From VAZQ01 sp963739385 (lineage in GTDB: Bacteria; Pseudomonadota; Alphaproteobacteria; Rhizobiales; Xanthobacteraceae): a stretch of DNA of 64,000 nucleotides. This document shows, one piece after another, positions 26,415 through 35,076 of the stretch. The translations under genes and the position numbers were made by a program. The stretch lies in assembly GCA_963739385.1 (NCBI GenBank), contig CAVUAI010000025.1, positions 124,001 to 188,000 of the forward strand. Reading direction: 5' to 3'. Below the pieces are notes generated by a model. It saw only the letters and a list, made by a program, of their open reading frames with translations. It ran no database searches and had not been told where the DNA came from. Position 1 is the stretch's first letter. The number at the start of each line of letters is the position of its first letter.

Positions 26415-26798
26415 ATGTACTACCAGGATGCATCTTGGCTCGATACCGTCGGCCGTTTGCTGATCGTGGCGTTCTTCCTGGCGGTCGGGTTGCGCAATCT
26501 GCAGAAGGTTCATGTCGAGGACCACGTCAAGCGCCTGACCAACTTCAAGGCGCCGTTCCCGCGGCTGACCTTCTGGATCGGCCAGACGATGGAATTCGTC
26601 GGCTGCGCACTCGTCCTCTTCAACTGGCAGCCGATCATCGGCGTACTGCTCCTTCTCGTGTTCACGGTCGTGGCATCCGCGCTCCTGCTGCGGTTCTGGG
26701 AGGTCGAAGGCCCGATGCGGACCGGGATGCAGAACGGCATGCTGGCCAATATCGGCATTGTCGGCGGCCTGTTGCTGCTGCTGCAGAACGTGCGCTGA
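26415..26798 (+). CDS. DoxX-family membrane protein
   Basis: A 127-residue protein with four membrane segments, starting MYYQDASWLDTVGRLLIVAF. It has the DoxX pattern of an Arg after helix 1 (LRNLQKVHVEDHVKRL) and a helix 2 reading FVGCALVLFNWQPIIGVLLL. DoxX proteins are implicated in redox homeostasis or quinone-linked oxidation; the role here is unknown. AGGGAGAATGTGAC precedes the ATG. It sits between the TRAP permease and the second CMD-like gene, probably in the same operon. Confidence 0.85.
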   Translation: MYYQDASWLDTVGRLLIVAFFLAVGLRNLQKVHVEDHVKRLTNFKAPFPRLTFWIGQTMEFVGCALVLFNWQPIIGVLLLLVFTVVASALLLRFWEVEGPMRTGMQNGMLANIGIVGGLLLLLQNVR

Positions 26799-26809
26799 AG
26801 AAGCGCGCC

Positions 26810-27424
26810 ATGGATCGATCGACCAGTGCGCCGACCCGCCTCGATCCGCTGCCGCCGGAGCATTCGCCGGCGTTGCAGCAGCAGTTCGACTCGTTTCACC
26901 AGACGCTGGGTTTCATTCCCAACAGCGTTCTCACCATGCAGCGCAAGCCCAGGCTGGTGATGGCGTTCGTCGACATGCAGCGCGCGATCTGGGACCCCGA
27001 CAGCAAGGTCGACCGCGGCTTCAAGCGCGTGGTCGCCCACGTCGCCAGCCGGGCGGCCGGCGACGCCTACAGCATGGCGCATACCGCCAGCGGCGCGCTG
27101 CATTTCGGCATCGCGGAGGACAAGCTTGCGGCGGCCTGGGATTACCGGTCGAGCCCGCTCTACAGCGCCGCCGAGAAGGCTGCCCTCGACCTCGCGGTGG
27201 CCGCCAGCTCGGTGCCGAACGCCGTCACCGACGAGATGTTCGTGGAATTGCGCACGCACTGGTCCGACGAGCAGGTCGTCGAGATCGTGGCCACGGTCGC
27301 GATGGCCGGCTTCCTGTCGCGCTGGAATACGACCATGGCGACGCCGCTCGAGCCTGAACCGCTCGCGACCGGCAGCAGGTTTCTCGCGCCGCTCGGATGG
27401 TCGCCGGGTGCGCATCAGCGTTGA
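26810..27424 (+). CDS. AhpD/CMD-like protein lacking the usual Cys pair
   Basis: A 204-residue all-helical protein from an ATG 11 bp after the DoxX stop. The pattern fits peroxidase-related/CMD proteins (TLGFIPNSVLTMQRKP, then VVAHVASRAAGDAYSMAH). At the AhpD active site, where members have Cys-x-x-Cys/His, this one reads AYSMAHTASGALHFG: Ser replaces the first Cys and only His remains. Peroxidase activity by the AhpD mechanism is therefore unlikely. It could be a decarboxylase/isomerase-like enzyme or a structural relative. Confidence 0.78.
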   Translation: MDRSTSAPTRLDPLPPEHSPALQQQFDSFHQTLGFIPNSVLTMQRKPRLVMAFVDMQRAIWDPDSKVDRGFKRVVAHVASRAAGDAYSMAHTASGALHFGIAEDKLAAAWDYRSSPLYSAAEKAALDLAVAASSVPNAVTDEMFVELRTHWSDEQVVEIVATVAMAGFLSRWNTTMATPLEPEPLATGSRFLAPLGWSPGAHQR

Positions 27425-27490
27425 CGCCGCCGGCACACCGGCGCGCGTGGACCGCCGGCATCGTCGGGCGTTTCCAGGAAGGAGCCAATC

Positions 27491-28468
27491 ATGATCCGCA
27501 CCCCTGTCTGCGACCTGTTGGATCTTCAGCACCCGATTGCGCTCGGCGGCATGGGATCGATCTATTCGCCCGACCTGGTGGCCGCGGTGTCGAGCGCTGG
27601 CGGTCTCGGCGCGATGGGGTGTCATTACCTGCGCCCCGAGCAGATTCGCGCCGGCACCGCCGCGATCCGCGAGCGCACCAACAAGGGTTTCGCGCTGAAT
27701 TTTCTGATCTTCGATATCGATGAGGATGGCTTTGCGGCGGCCCTTGCACTGCGGCCTGCGGCCATCGCCTTTGCCTGGCCGCGGCCCGAGCAGGACGTGA
27801 AATCCCTGATAGCGCGCGCGCATGACGCGGGCTGCAAGGTCACGTTCATGGCCGGCGGCGTGCCCGAGGCGGTGCGCGCTGCGACGGCTGGCGCCGACGT
27901 CATCGTCGCCCAGGGCACCGAGGGCGGCGGCCATGTCGGCTGGCAGGCCAGCATGGTGTTGATACCGATGGTCGTGGACGCCGTCGCTCCCGTTCCGGTT
28001 CTCGCGGCCGGCGGCATCGCCGACGGGCGCGGGCTCGCCGCCGCGCTAGCGCTCGGCGCCGACGGCGTCCTGCTCGGGACGCGCTTTCTCGCAAGCCGCG
28101 AATCACCCCTGCATCCCAATTTCAAGCAGGCGATCCTCGACAGCGACGGCCACGACACGCTGCTGTCGGAGATTCCCGATATCGCCGCGGGGATCGTCTG
28201 GCCGGGCGCCATGTCGCGCTCGCGGCGCAACCGATTCATCGCGCGCTGGGCCGGACGGGAATGGGCGCTGCGGCAGGGGCGGGCGCAAGCGCTGACCGGC
28301 GTGCAGGCCGCGCGCAAGAGCGGCGATGCCGAGGAGGCGGTGCTGTCGATGGGACAGGACGCGGGCCTGATCCACGAGATCCTGCCGGCCGCTGAGATCG
28401 TCAGTCGTATCGCCGAAGATGCCGAGCGCATCCTGACCGAGAGATGTGCGCGATTGGTCAGGCACTAG
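27491..28468 (+). CDS. nitronate monooxygenase / FabK-like flavoprotein
   Basis: A 325-residue TIM-barrel flavoprotein with AAGGAG seven bases before the ATG. Family motifs are MIRTPVCDLLDLQHPIALGG at the start, the FMN-binding GTEGGGHVGW, and AAGGIADGRGLAAALALGAD followed by GVLLGTRFLAS. Nitronate monooxygenases oxidise alkyl nitronates; relatives act as enoyl-ACP reductases or in aromatic catabolism. The His of GGGHVGW corresponds to the catalytic His of class II NMOs. It continues the catabolic block. Confidence 0.9.
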   Translation: MIRTPVCDLLDLQHPIALGGMGSIYSPDLVAAVSSAGGLGAMGCHYLRPEQIRAGTAAIRERTNKGFALNFLIFDIDEDGFAAALALRPAAIAFAWPRPEQDVKSLIARAHDAGCKVTFMAGGVPEAVRAATAGADVIVAQGTEGGGHVGWQASMVLIPMVVDAVAPVPVLAAGGIADGRGLAAALALGADGVLLGTRFLASRESPLHPNFKQAILDSDGHDTLLSEIPDIAAGIVWPGAMSRSRRNRFIARWAGREWALRQGRAQALTGVQAARKSGDAEEAVLSMGQDAGLIHEILPAAEIVSRIAEDAERILTERCARLVRH

Positions 28469-28692
28469 CGCGCCGCCAAAGGCGCCGCGTCTCGCTGCGA
28501 CTGCCATCGGCGGAAGGTGACGACGCCCGGCTCTTTTGGTGCGTTGGCGATCGGTCACGCATCGCAGTCGGGCCTGCGCTGACGCGCATGGCCTGATCGT
28601 GCCGTCGCGCTGGAATCGCCTGGGGCTGCGGCCTATCATTCGCCGGCTGCCACAAGCTTCCAACGACACAAAAAATGCGAGGGAGGTTCGTC

Positions 28693-29706
28693 ATGGAGAG
28701 TGCACGAGGCATTTCACGCCGGCACATGCTGGCGATGTCCGCGGCCGCCGGCGCCGCGGCCTGGACCGGCACGCGCGCATCGGCGCAGGCGAACAAGGGC
28801 ATCGAGCAACTCGCGCCCGAGCTCGACAAGATCGTCGCGACGGGCGAGCCGATCAAGGAGCTGGCCACCGGATTCGGCGGCACGCTCGGGCCGGCGGAGG
28901 GGCCGCTGTGGTGGAAGGAGGGCGGTTACCTCCTGTTCACCGACATCCACAACAACCGCCGCATGAAACACGTGCCCGGACAGCAGGGCGCGACCGTCGA
29001 CCTCGAACCGACCAACCGCGCCAACGGCTTGACCCGCGATCTCCAGGGCCGGCTGCTTTCGTGCGAGCACGACACCCGGCGCGTCACGCGGCGCGAGCTC
29101 GACGGCAGCCTCACGGTTCTCGCCAACAGCTTCCAGGGGCGGCGCCTCAACCGGCCCAACGACGTCGTGGTCAAGTCGGACGGTGCCATCTATTTCACCG
29201 ATCCCTGGACCAGTCCGGCCGCGCCCGAGCAGTGGGACCTCACCTTCGCGGGTGTCTACCGCCTCACGCCCGATCTCGGCACGTTCAGCCTGCTCATCGA
29301 CAATTTCGTGCTGCCCAACGGGCTCGCGTTCTCGCCCGACGAGAGCGTGCTCTACGTCAACGACAGCAGGCGCGGCCACATCCGTGCCTTCGACGTGCTC
29401 CCCAACGGCACGGTGGCGAAGCAGACCGACCGGGTGTTCGCCGACCTGCGCGGCAGCGAGCCGGGCGTGCCCGACGGCATGAAGGTCGACGTGGCCGGCA
29501 ACGTCTATTGCGGCGGCTCCGGCGGGATCTGGATCCTCGATCCGCAGGGCAAGAAGCTCGGCCGCATCGTGCATGGGCAGCCCGCCACCACCAATATCGC
29601 CTTCGGCGGCGATGACTGGAAGACTCTCTACTTCACCAGCCGCACCCATCTCGGCTCGGTCAACTGCAAGATCGCCGGCATCCCGGTGCCGGCGCCGAAG
29701 AAATAG
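28693..29706 (+). CDS. exported SMP-30/gluconolactonase-type lactonase
   Basis: A 337-residue protein from an ATG with GGGAGG upstream. The N-terminus has a Tat-like signal (SRRHMLAMSAAAGAAAWTG), so it is probably folded before export. The six-bladed propeller shows family blocks: GPAEGPLWWKEGGYLLFTDI (metal Glu), NRPNDVVVKSDGAIYFTDPW (Asn/Asp), and VLYVNDSRRGHIRAFDV. SMP-30 enzymes hydrolyse lactones with a divalent metal. A 224 bp gap separates it from the nitronate monooxygenase gene. It may open an extracytoplasmic lactone feeding the pathway (inference). Confidence 0.9.
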   Translation: MESARGISRRHMLAMSAAAGAAAWTGTRASAQANKGIEQLAPELDKIVATGEPIKELATGFGGTLGPAEGPLWWKEGGYLLFTDIHNNRRMKHVPGQQGATVDLEPTNRANGLTRDLQGRLLSCEHDTRRVTRRELDGSLTVLANSFQGRRLNRPNDVVVKSDGAIYFTDPWTSPAAPEQWDLTFAGVYRLTPDLGTFSLLIDNFVLPNGLAFSPDESVLYVNDSRRGHIRAFDVLPNGTVAKQTDRVFADLRGSEPGVPDGMKVDVAGNVYCGGSGGIWILDPQGKKLGRIVHGQPATTNIAFGGDDWKTLYFTSRTHLGSVNCKIAGIPVPAPKK

Positions 29707-29844
29707 CGACACTGTTCGCGACCCGCGGCGCGGCCCGAAGCCGGGCCTCGCCCGGATCATCACGGGATAGCATCGTGCTGCCGACGCGTAAGGTCGGGCT
29801 CTACAAGCCGGCCTTCCCTATCAGACCGGTGGTCGGGCCTGGGC

Positions 29845-30999
29845 TCAACCAGGCTTCGCCGCGCGGATCACCAATCCCGGCACCGGCGCGCCCGCCTCCA
29901 TGCGCAATTCGGCCTCCATGATGGTCGGCTGCAGGCCCGCGGACGTGAGCACCTGCTCGACATAGGTGCGCGCATGGCAGTAACGGCCGTGCAGCTCCAG
30001 ACGGTAGCCGACACCGGTGCCGTCTCCGACAGCGTGCTCGAGCGTGAACGCGAACAGCCCGTTCGGGCGCAGCGCGCCTGCGACCGCCGCGATGACGCCC
30101 TCGAGTCCGCCGAAATAAACCAGCGTGTCGGCCGACACGATCAGGTCGAAGGCTTCGCGGTTGTCGCGCAGGTATTCCGTCAGCTCGGCTTTCGTCAGTG
30201 CGTCGTAGACGTTCTTGTCCTTCGCCTGCGCCAGCATCCCCTGCGACAGGTCCACGCCGACCAGCCGGCGCGCAAAGGGCGCGACGAGCGCGCCGCAGAG
30301 CCCTGTTCCGCATCCCGCGTCCAGCACGTCGAGACGATGCGCACGCGCAAGGCCGGAATCCTCCAGCATCGCCGCGATGAGCGCCGGCGCCCGATACGAC
30401 AGCTTTTCCAGCTTCGACTCGAAGCTGGACGCAAAACTGTCAAAGGTCGTCTCGACGAAACCATTCGATGCGCGCGCAGGGACATCCCGGCCTGTGCAGG
30501 CCGCCAGCATGTGACGCGCAACCGGATCCCCCGGCTCCTCTGCGAGCCATTGCTCGAAGATCTTCACCGCCTCGGCGATCTCGCCCAGGGTGCAGTGCGC
30601 CAGCGCCAGCAGCTTGCGCGCTTCGCGGTGCTTGGGCCGCAGCGTGATCACCTTGCAGTAGCACGCCGCGGCTTCCCCGGTGCGCTTTAGTCCGTTGAGC
30701 AGAATGCCCAGGTTGGCATAGGCGTCGATGTGTTCGGGGTTCAGCCGGATGGCCTCGCGATACGCGGCTTCCGCTTCGACCGGCTGTCCGGTCGCCCGCA
30801 GCAGCACGCCCAGATTGTTGTGGGCGTTCGCGTGGCTCGGATCGATGGCGATCGCCCGCCGGTATGCGTCGATGGCGAGCGGCAGCCGGTCGTCCGACTG
30901 CAAGACGATGCCGAGATTGCTGAACCAGTACCTTGCCTGGTCGGGCGCGCAAACCGGTGCAGAGGTGTCCAGCAACTTACCGCCTCCGGATGGGCGCAA
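29845..30999 (-). CDS. TPR-repeat SAM-dependent methyltransferase, 5' end uncertain
   Basis: About 384 residues from a TTG at 30999. Three to four tetratricopeptide repeats occupy residues about 20-150 (WFSNLGIVLQSDDRLPLAID; ANAHNNLGVLLRATGQPVEA). A class I methyltransferase domain starts near 195: RLDVLDAGCGTGLCGALVAP is motif I and RRLVGVDLSQGML the acidic strand. The frame stays open upstream to a stop near 31117 with no ATG or GTG, so the natural start may be lost and part of the first repeat missing. TPR-methyltransferase fusions modify protein or small-molecule partners; the target is unknown. Confidence 0.78.
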   Translation of the reverse strand: MRPSGGGKLLDTSAPVCAPDQARYWFSNLGIVLQSDDRLPLAIDAYRRAIAIDPSHANAHNNLGVLLRATGQPVEAEAAYREAIRLNPEHIDAYANLGILLNGLKRTGEAAACYCKVITLRPKHREARKLLALAHCTLGEIAEAVKIFEQWLAEEPGDPVARHMLAACTGRDVPARASNGFVETTFDSFASSFESKLEKLSYRAPALIAAMLEDSGLARAHRLDVLDAGCGTGLCGALVAPFARRLVGVDLSQGMLAQAKDKNVYDALTKAELTEYLRDNREAFDLIVSADTLVYFGGLEGVIAAVAGALRPNGLFAFTLEHAVGDGTGVGYRLELHGRYCHARTYVEQVLTSAGLQPTIMEAELRMEAGAPVPGLVIRAAKPG

Positions 31000-31179
31000 A
31001 CTACGCCTGGCCTCGCGCGTGAGATGGCTCGTGGAAAACCGGATCCTGTCGATGCCGAAGCCCTCGCCCAGGATCGGCGCGTGCAGGGCAAGCTCATGGC
31101 ATGCTCGTGCTGTTCAGAGTCGCTTTGGCGACAATGCTCCTGGCGCGCTGACCAGGCGACGAAGTGCTCGACGAAGTTT

Positions 31180-32157
31180 TCAGCGACGCGAGACCCAGGT
31201 GATTACGAACAAACTCAGACCAAGAATTACGGCCAGTCCACCCGTCAACTCAGCGCGTCGCATGGATCCCGAGAGGCGGCGCGCCAGGCATGATACCTCG
31301 CAGTGCCGGAATCGAAAAAATCATTGCTGCGAGTGCACCCGTCATTGGCGGTTGGAGGGGCCGCATTCCGAGGAAGACCAGTGCGCCGATGGTGAGGCCG
31401 CTTAAGCCGATCAATGCCATTGCCGCATAGAATGCAAAAGCCATGACAATGAATGAAGTTGGGCGGTTAACCCGAAGTTGGAGATCAATCCCGGCTGAAG
31501 CTTTCGCGGCTTCGTCGGACGGACCAATATCGAAGTTCCAATTTGACAACACCGGCCACACTGTCAGCCGTATAGGCTCGGAGCTTCGCTTTCCCTTCTT
31601 TTTGCGCTGATCGATAGACGCCCAATATAATGATCGAGTCGATATCCATTGATTGAACCGCTCAGCCCAATTTCCAGAACGGTTTTGGTCCGGCTGTCTT
31701 GCATTGCAACTTGGTAAGTCAAATAGCGATCATCAACGTGCAAGAGAATATTGTGGATGTCGGCTGGCTCTATACTTCGCTGCCAGTGGCGACTTTCGGA
31801 CGGCTTGGCTGCTTCAATCCGAACATCAATTGCCTGACGACCTGGATCCATACTGACCATGTTGAAGGTCAGATCTAGAGGTGGTTCAGCTGCAGCCATC
31901 CCAAAGAATAACTCTACATCGGCGTTTTGCCGATATAGAAGCGGGATGAGACCGACATACGCTATGATAGCCGTCAGCAGCAGGCCGATGACAGTTGCGA
32001 CGCGCCGACGTGTGCCTGAGCTTGACTTGTGTTCGGGTGATACCGGTGCACTCGGCGACGGGCCACTTTTCCCGTCCGCCATCGACCCAAGATCACGGGA
32101 ATGCTCACTCTCTCTGCTGCCCTCAGCCATCGAGCCAAGGTTACTTGCCGGACTCAA
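31180..32157 (-). pseudogene. DUF4436 membrane protein, broken by frameshifts
   Basis: Three pieces in different frames together match a DUF4436 protein. Piece 1 (31564-32157) has a polar N-terminus, one membrane helix (VATVIGLLLTAIIAYVGLIP) and the start of the external domain, then stops at EAPSLYG. Piece 2, in another frame, continues PIRLTVWPVLSNWNFDIG and two helices to SIPALRGIMPGAPPLG, the family hallmark. Piece 3 holds the last helix (GGLAVILGLSLFVITW) and stops at 31180. Frame changes lie near 31570 and 31262. It is probably non-functional. Confidence 0.8.
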
Positions 32158-32601
32158 TTGACCGCAAGTGCTTTTCTGGCGAGACGTTCAGACCGCGCGA
32201 ACGTGACCTAAAAGCGCAACAATGGAGATATCCGGCCTAGTCAGCTATCAGCAGAAGTCTGGCTCGGGAGAAGCTCAAGGCTGGGACGACCGCGCTCGGA
32301 ACGTGCGCTCGTCGTTGGAGCAACGACAAAAAGTTGGTGGCGAGACTGTTCGCAGAATGACCAGAGCATGAGTCCCGAAAAGCCTGCCCCGGAGTAGACC
32401 GGGGGACCGCGATGTTTTGCGAGTCAACGGTTGAGGCGGACTGATCTGAGTTGCGCGCGACCGCTGCAGTCGGCGCGCCAGGCGGCGGCCGGTTGGCCGG
32501 CGCCGTGACGCGACAGTCAGCCCTGCTGGTCTCGCGCCCGACGGCGGCCTATGATCGCTGCGTTTCGACGAAAGGACGAAAATGCAGGAGAGGGCTTCAC
32601 G
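32158..32601. other. intergenic stretch, no gene recognised
   Basis: About 440 bp between the DUF4436 remnant and the GST gene. No conserved frame, repeat or structured RNA was noticed. The GST ribosome site region (GCAGGAGAGGG) is at its right end. Confidence 0.45.
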
Positions 32602-33216
32602 ATGTTGACGTTGTATTACGCGCCCGGTGCATGCTCGATGGCCGCCCATATCGTGCTGGAAGAGAGCGGAGAGAAGTACCAGCCGAAGAAGGTCGATCTT
32701 GCCAACGGCGAGCAACGCACCGACGCCTATCTCAAGATCAATCCGCAGGGGCGCGTGCCGGTGCTCGGCCTCGACAGCGGCGAGCCGCTGGCGGAGAACA
32801 CCGCCATTCTGCCGTATCTCGGCAAGCGCTTCGGGCTGTGGCCGACCGACTCCGCCGGCGAGGCCAAGGCGCTCTCGCTGATCGGCTTCTTCGCCGCCAG
32901 CGTACACCCCGCGCACGCCCACGTTGGCCGTCCCGAGCGCTACGCCAGCGATCCCGCCGCCTACCCGACGCTGAAGGAGACCGGCCTCAAGACCTTCCAC
33001 GGTTATCTCAAGCAGATCGACGGCCGGCTCGCGGGCCGCGAGTGGCTCGGCGACGCGTACTCCGTGCTCGATCCCTATGGTTTCGTGTTCTACACCTGGG
33101 GCGTGCGGCGCGAGCTGCCGATGGCGGAGCTCAAGAACTACACCGCGTTCAAGGACCGCATGCTCAAGCGTCCCGCCGTGCAACGGGTGGCTGAGGACGA
33201 GAAGGTCAAGGTCTGA
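32602..33216 (+). CDS. glutathione S-transferase (beta-like)
   Basis: A 204-residue cytoplasmic GST from an ATG downstream of AGGAGAGGG. The thioredoxin-like N-domain starts MLTLYYAPGACSMAAHIVLE with a Cys near position 11, the residue used by beta-class bacterial GSTs. The glutathione-binding segment is INPQGRVPVLGLDSGEPLAE followed by NTAILPYL. The C-domain is all-helical. It conjugates or reduces electrophiles with glutathione. It stands apart from the later GST at 55107 and differs from it in active-site pattern. Confidence 0.92.
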   Translation: MLTLYYAPGACSMAAHIVLEESGEKYQPKKVDLANGEQRTDAYLKINPQGRVPVLGLDSGEPLAENTAILPYLGKRFGLWPTDSAGEAKALSLIGFFAASVHPAHAHVGRPERYASDPAAYPTLKETGLKTFHGYLKQIDGRLAGREWLGDAYSVLDPYGFVFYTWGVRRELPMAELKNYTAFKDRMLKRPAVQRVAEDEKVKV

Positions 33217-33337
33217 CCAGCGACGCGGCTGGTCGCCGTCGCATCTGTCCCGCCTCTCCAAGGCGTCACGAGCGCGTCGTACGCACTGGCGAGCTTGCGG
33301 TGCTGATGCCCATCCTCACGATCGGGAAGGGTCCGTC

Positions 33338-34954
33338 ATGGCGGATGCCAGGATCGTAACGGACGGGAGCGACGCCGAGCCGTCCGCCTGGAGCCCGTTC
33401 GCGGTACCCGCCTTCCGGACGGTCTGGATTGCCACGCTGGTCGCCAATGTCGGCAGCTGGATGGCCAGCGTCGCGACGGGGTGGCTGATGACCACGCTCG
33501 ATCCGTCGCCGATCTGGGTGTCGCTGGTGGGCACGGCGACGGCGTTGCCGATGTTCCTGTTCGCGCTTCCCGCCGGCGCGCTCGCCGACATCGTCGATCG
33601 CCGCAAGCTGCTCATTGCCGCGCAGTTCTTCATGCTGGCGGTCATGGTCGTGCTGTGCGTGCTCACCGTGACCGGGTGGGTCACGCCGATTGTGCTGCTG
33701 ATTCTCATCTTCGTGCTGGAGACCGGCTCCGCTTTCGAGACGCCGGCCTTTCTGGCGGTGCTGCCCGAGCTCGTTCCCAAACGGCAGCTCAGCCCGGCGC
33801 TCGCGCTCAACGGCCTGGGGATCAACATCTCGCGCATCCTCGGCCCCGCGCTCGGCGGCCTCGTGATCGGCGCCCTGGGCGTGAGCGCCGCGTTCCTGAT
33901 CAATGCGCTGGCGTTTCTCGGCGTCGTCTTCGCCTTTGCCCGCTGGCGGGCGCCCGCACACACGAGTCATCTGCCGGCGGAGCGCTTCACCGCGGCGATC
34001 CGCAGCGGCTGGCGGTTCACGCGCGAGGCGCCGGAGCTCAAGGCGACGCTGGTGCATGCCGGCGCGTTCTTCCTGTTCGCGAGCTCCTATCTGGCGCTGT
34101 TGCCGCTGATCGCCCGCGACCAGCTGGCGGGGGGCGCCAACGTCTATGGCGTGCTGTTCGGGTGCATCGGCGCCGGTGCGGTCGCCGGCGCCCTCGTGCT
34201 TCCGCGGGTCCGCGACCGCACCACGCCGGACCGGCTCGTCCTCGGCGGCGGCCTGGTGACCGCCGCCGCCACCGCCGCGCTTGCCGTCACGCGCGAGCTC
34301 GTCGTCGCGGTGCCGATCATGCTGGTCATCGGCGCCGCCTGGCTGGCGGTGATGTCGAGCCTGATGGTGTCGGCGCAGGTCGCGCTGCCCGAGTGGGTCA
34401 AGGCGCGTGGCCTGGCGGTGACGCAGATGGTGTTCAACGGCGGGCTGATGTTCGGCAGCGTCATCTGGGGCGTCGCCGCCGAGCGGTTCGGAATTCCGGT
34501 CGCGCTGCTGCTCTCGGCCGCCGGCCTCGCGCTGGCGAGCGTCGCGACCTTGCGATGGAGCCTGCCGCGCGGCGAAAGCCTCGATCTTCGTCCCTCACTG
34601 CATTGGCCGGCTCCCGTCGTCGCCGGGACGTTGCCTGCCGACCGCGGACCGGTCATGGTCACCGTCGAATATATCGTCGCGCTCGAGCAGCGCGACGCGT
34701 TCGCCGCGGCGCTGGCCGCCAATGCCCACATTCGCCGCCGCGACGGCGCGATCTACTGGCATCATTTCATCGATACCGCCGATCCGCGCCGCCACGTCGA
34801 GGTGTTCGTGGTCGAGAGCTGGATCGAGCACATGCGCCAGCACGAGCGCGTCACCCGCTCCGACCAGGTCATCGAGGCGCAAATCCGGAAATTCCACATC
34901 GGGCCCGAACCGCCGGAGATCCGGCATTTCATCAGCGCCACATCGCCCCCCTGA
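33338..34954 (+). CDS. MFS transporter with C-terminal ABM-like domain
   Basis: A 538-residue protein from the ATG at 33338 (GGGAAGGG upstream; the frame is open to 33077). Residues about 20-420 are an EntS/MFS_3-type carrier: ATLVANVGSWMASVATGWLM starts helix 1, LADIVDRRKLLIAA is the loop 2-3 motif, and ARGLAVTQMVFNGGLMFGS lies near helix 10. After a linker, residues about 437-538 look like an antibiotic-monooxygenase-type ferredoxin-like barrel (TVEYIVALEQRDAFAAALAA; DGAIYWHHFIDTADP). The fusion recurs in rhizobial MFS proteins. It probably exports small molecules; the substrate is unknown. Confidence 0.88.
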   Translation: MADARIVTDGSDAEPSAWSPFAVPAFRTVWIATLVANVGSWMASVATGWLMTTLDPSPIWVSLVGTATALPMFLFALPAGALADIVDRRKLLIAAQFFMLAVMVVLCVLTVTGWVTPIVLLILIFVLETGSAFETPAFLAVLPELVPKRQLSPALALNGLGINISRILGPALGGLVIGALGVSAAFLINALAFLGVVFAFARWRAPAHTSHLPAERFTAAIRSGWRFTREAPELKATLVHAGAFFLFASSYLALLPLIARDQLAGGANVYGVLFGCIGAGAVAGALVLPRVRDRTTPDRLVLGGGLVTAAATAALAVTRELVVAVPIMLVIGAAWLAVMSSLMVSAQVALPEWVKARGLAVTQMVFNGGLMFGSVIWGVAAERFGIPVALLLSAAGLALASVATLRWSLPRGESLDLRPSLHWPAPVVAGTLPADRGPVMVTVEYIVALEQRDAFAAALAANAHIRRRDGAIYWHHFIDTADPRRHVEVFVVESWIEHMRQHERVTRSDQVIEAQIRKFHIGPEPPEIRHFISATSPP

Positions 34955-35026
34955 GCCCGGCGGCCGCCGGAATGCCCCGCGCGTGAGTCGGGCGCACGCT
35001 CTGTCACAATCGAGATCCCGGCGCGG

Positions 35027-35044
35027 ATGTGATCCAGATCACAT
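35027..35044. promoter_or_regulatory. CRP/FNR-type operator
   Basis: ATGTGATCCAGATCACAT: two perfect 8-base arms separated by two bases, containing TGTGA-N6-TCACA, the CRP consensus. It also resembles FNR/FixK boxes. Its centre lies exactly 41.5 bases before a predicted start at 35077, the class II activator position. Confidence 0.8.
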
Positions 35045-35064
35045 TCAAGCCGCCCGGGACCCCC

Positions 35065-35070
35065 TATGGT
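35065..35070 (+). promoter_or_regulatory. candidate -10 box of the sRNA promoter
   Basis: TATGGT lies at positions -12 to -7 if transcription starts at G35077, with the operator at 35027-35044 centred at -41.5. No good -35 hexamer is needed at such a promoter because the activator overlaps that region. Confidence 0.6.
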
Positions 35071-35076
35071 GCAAGG

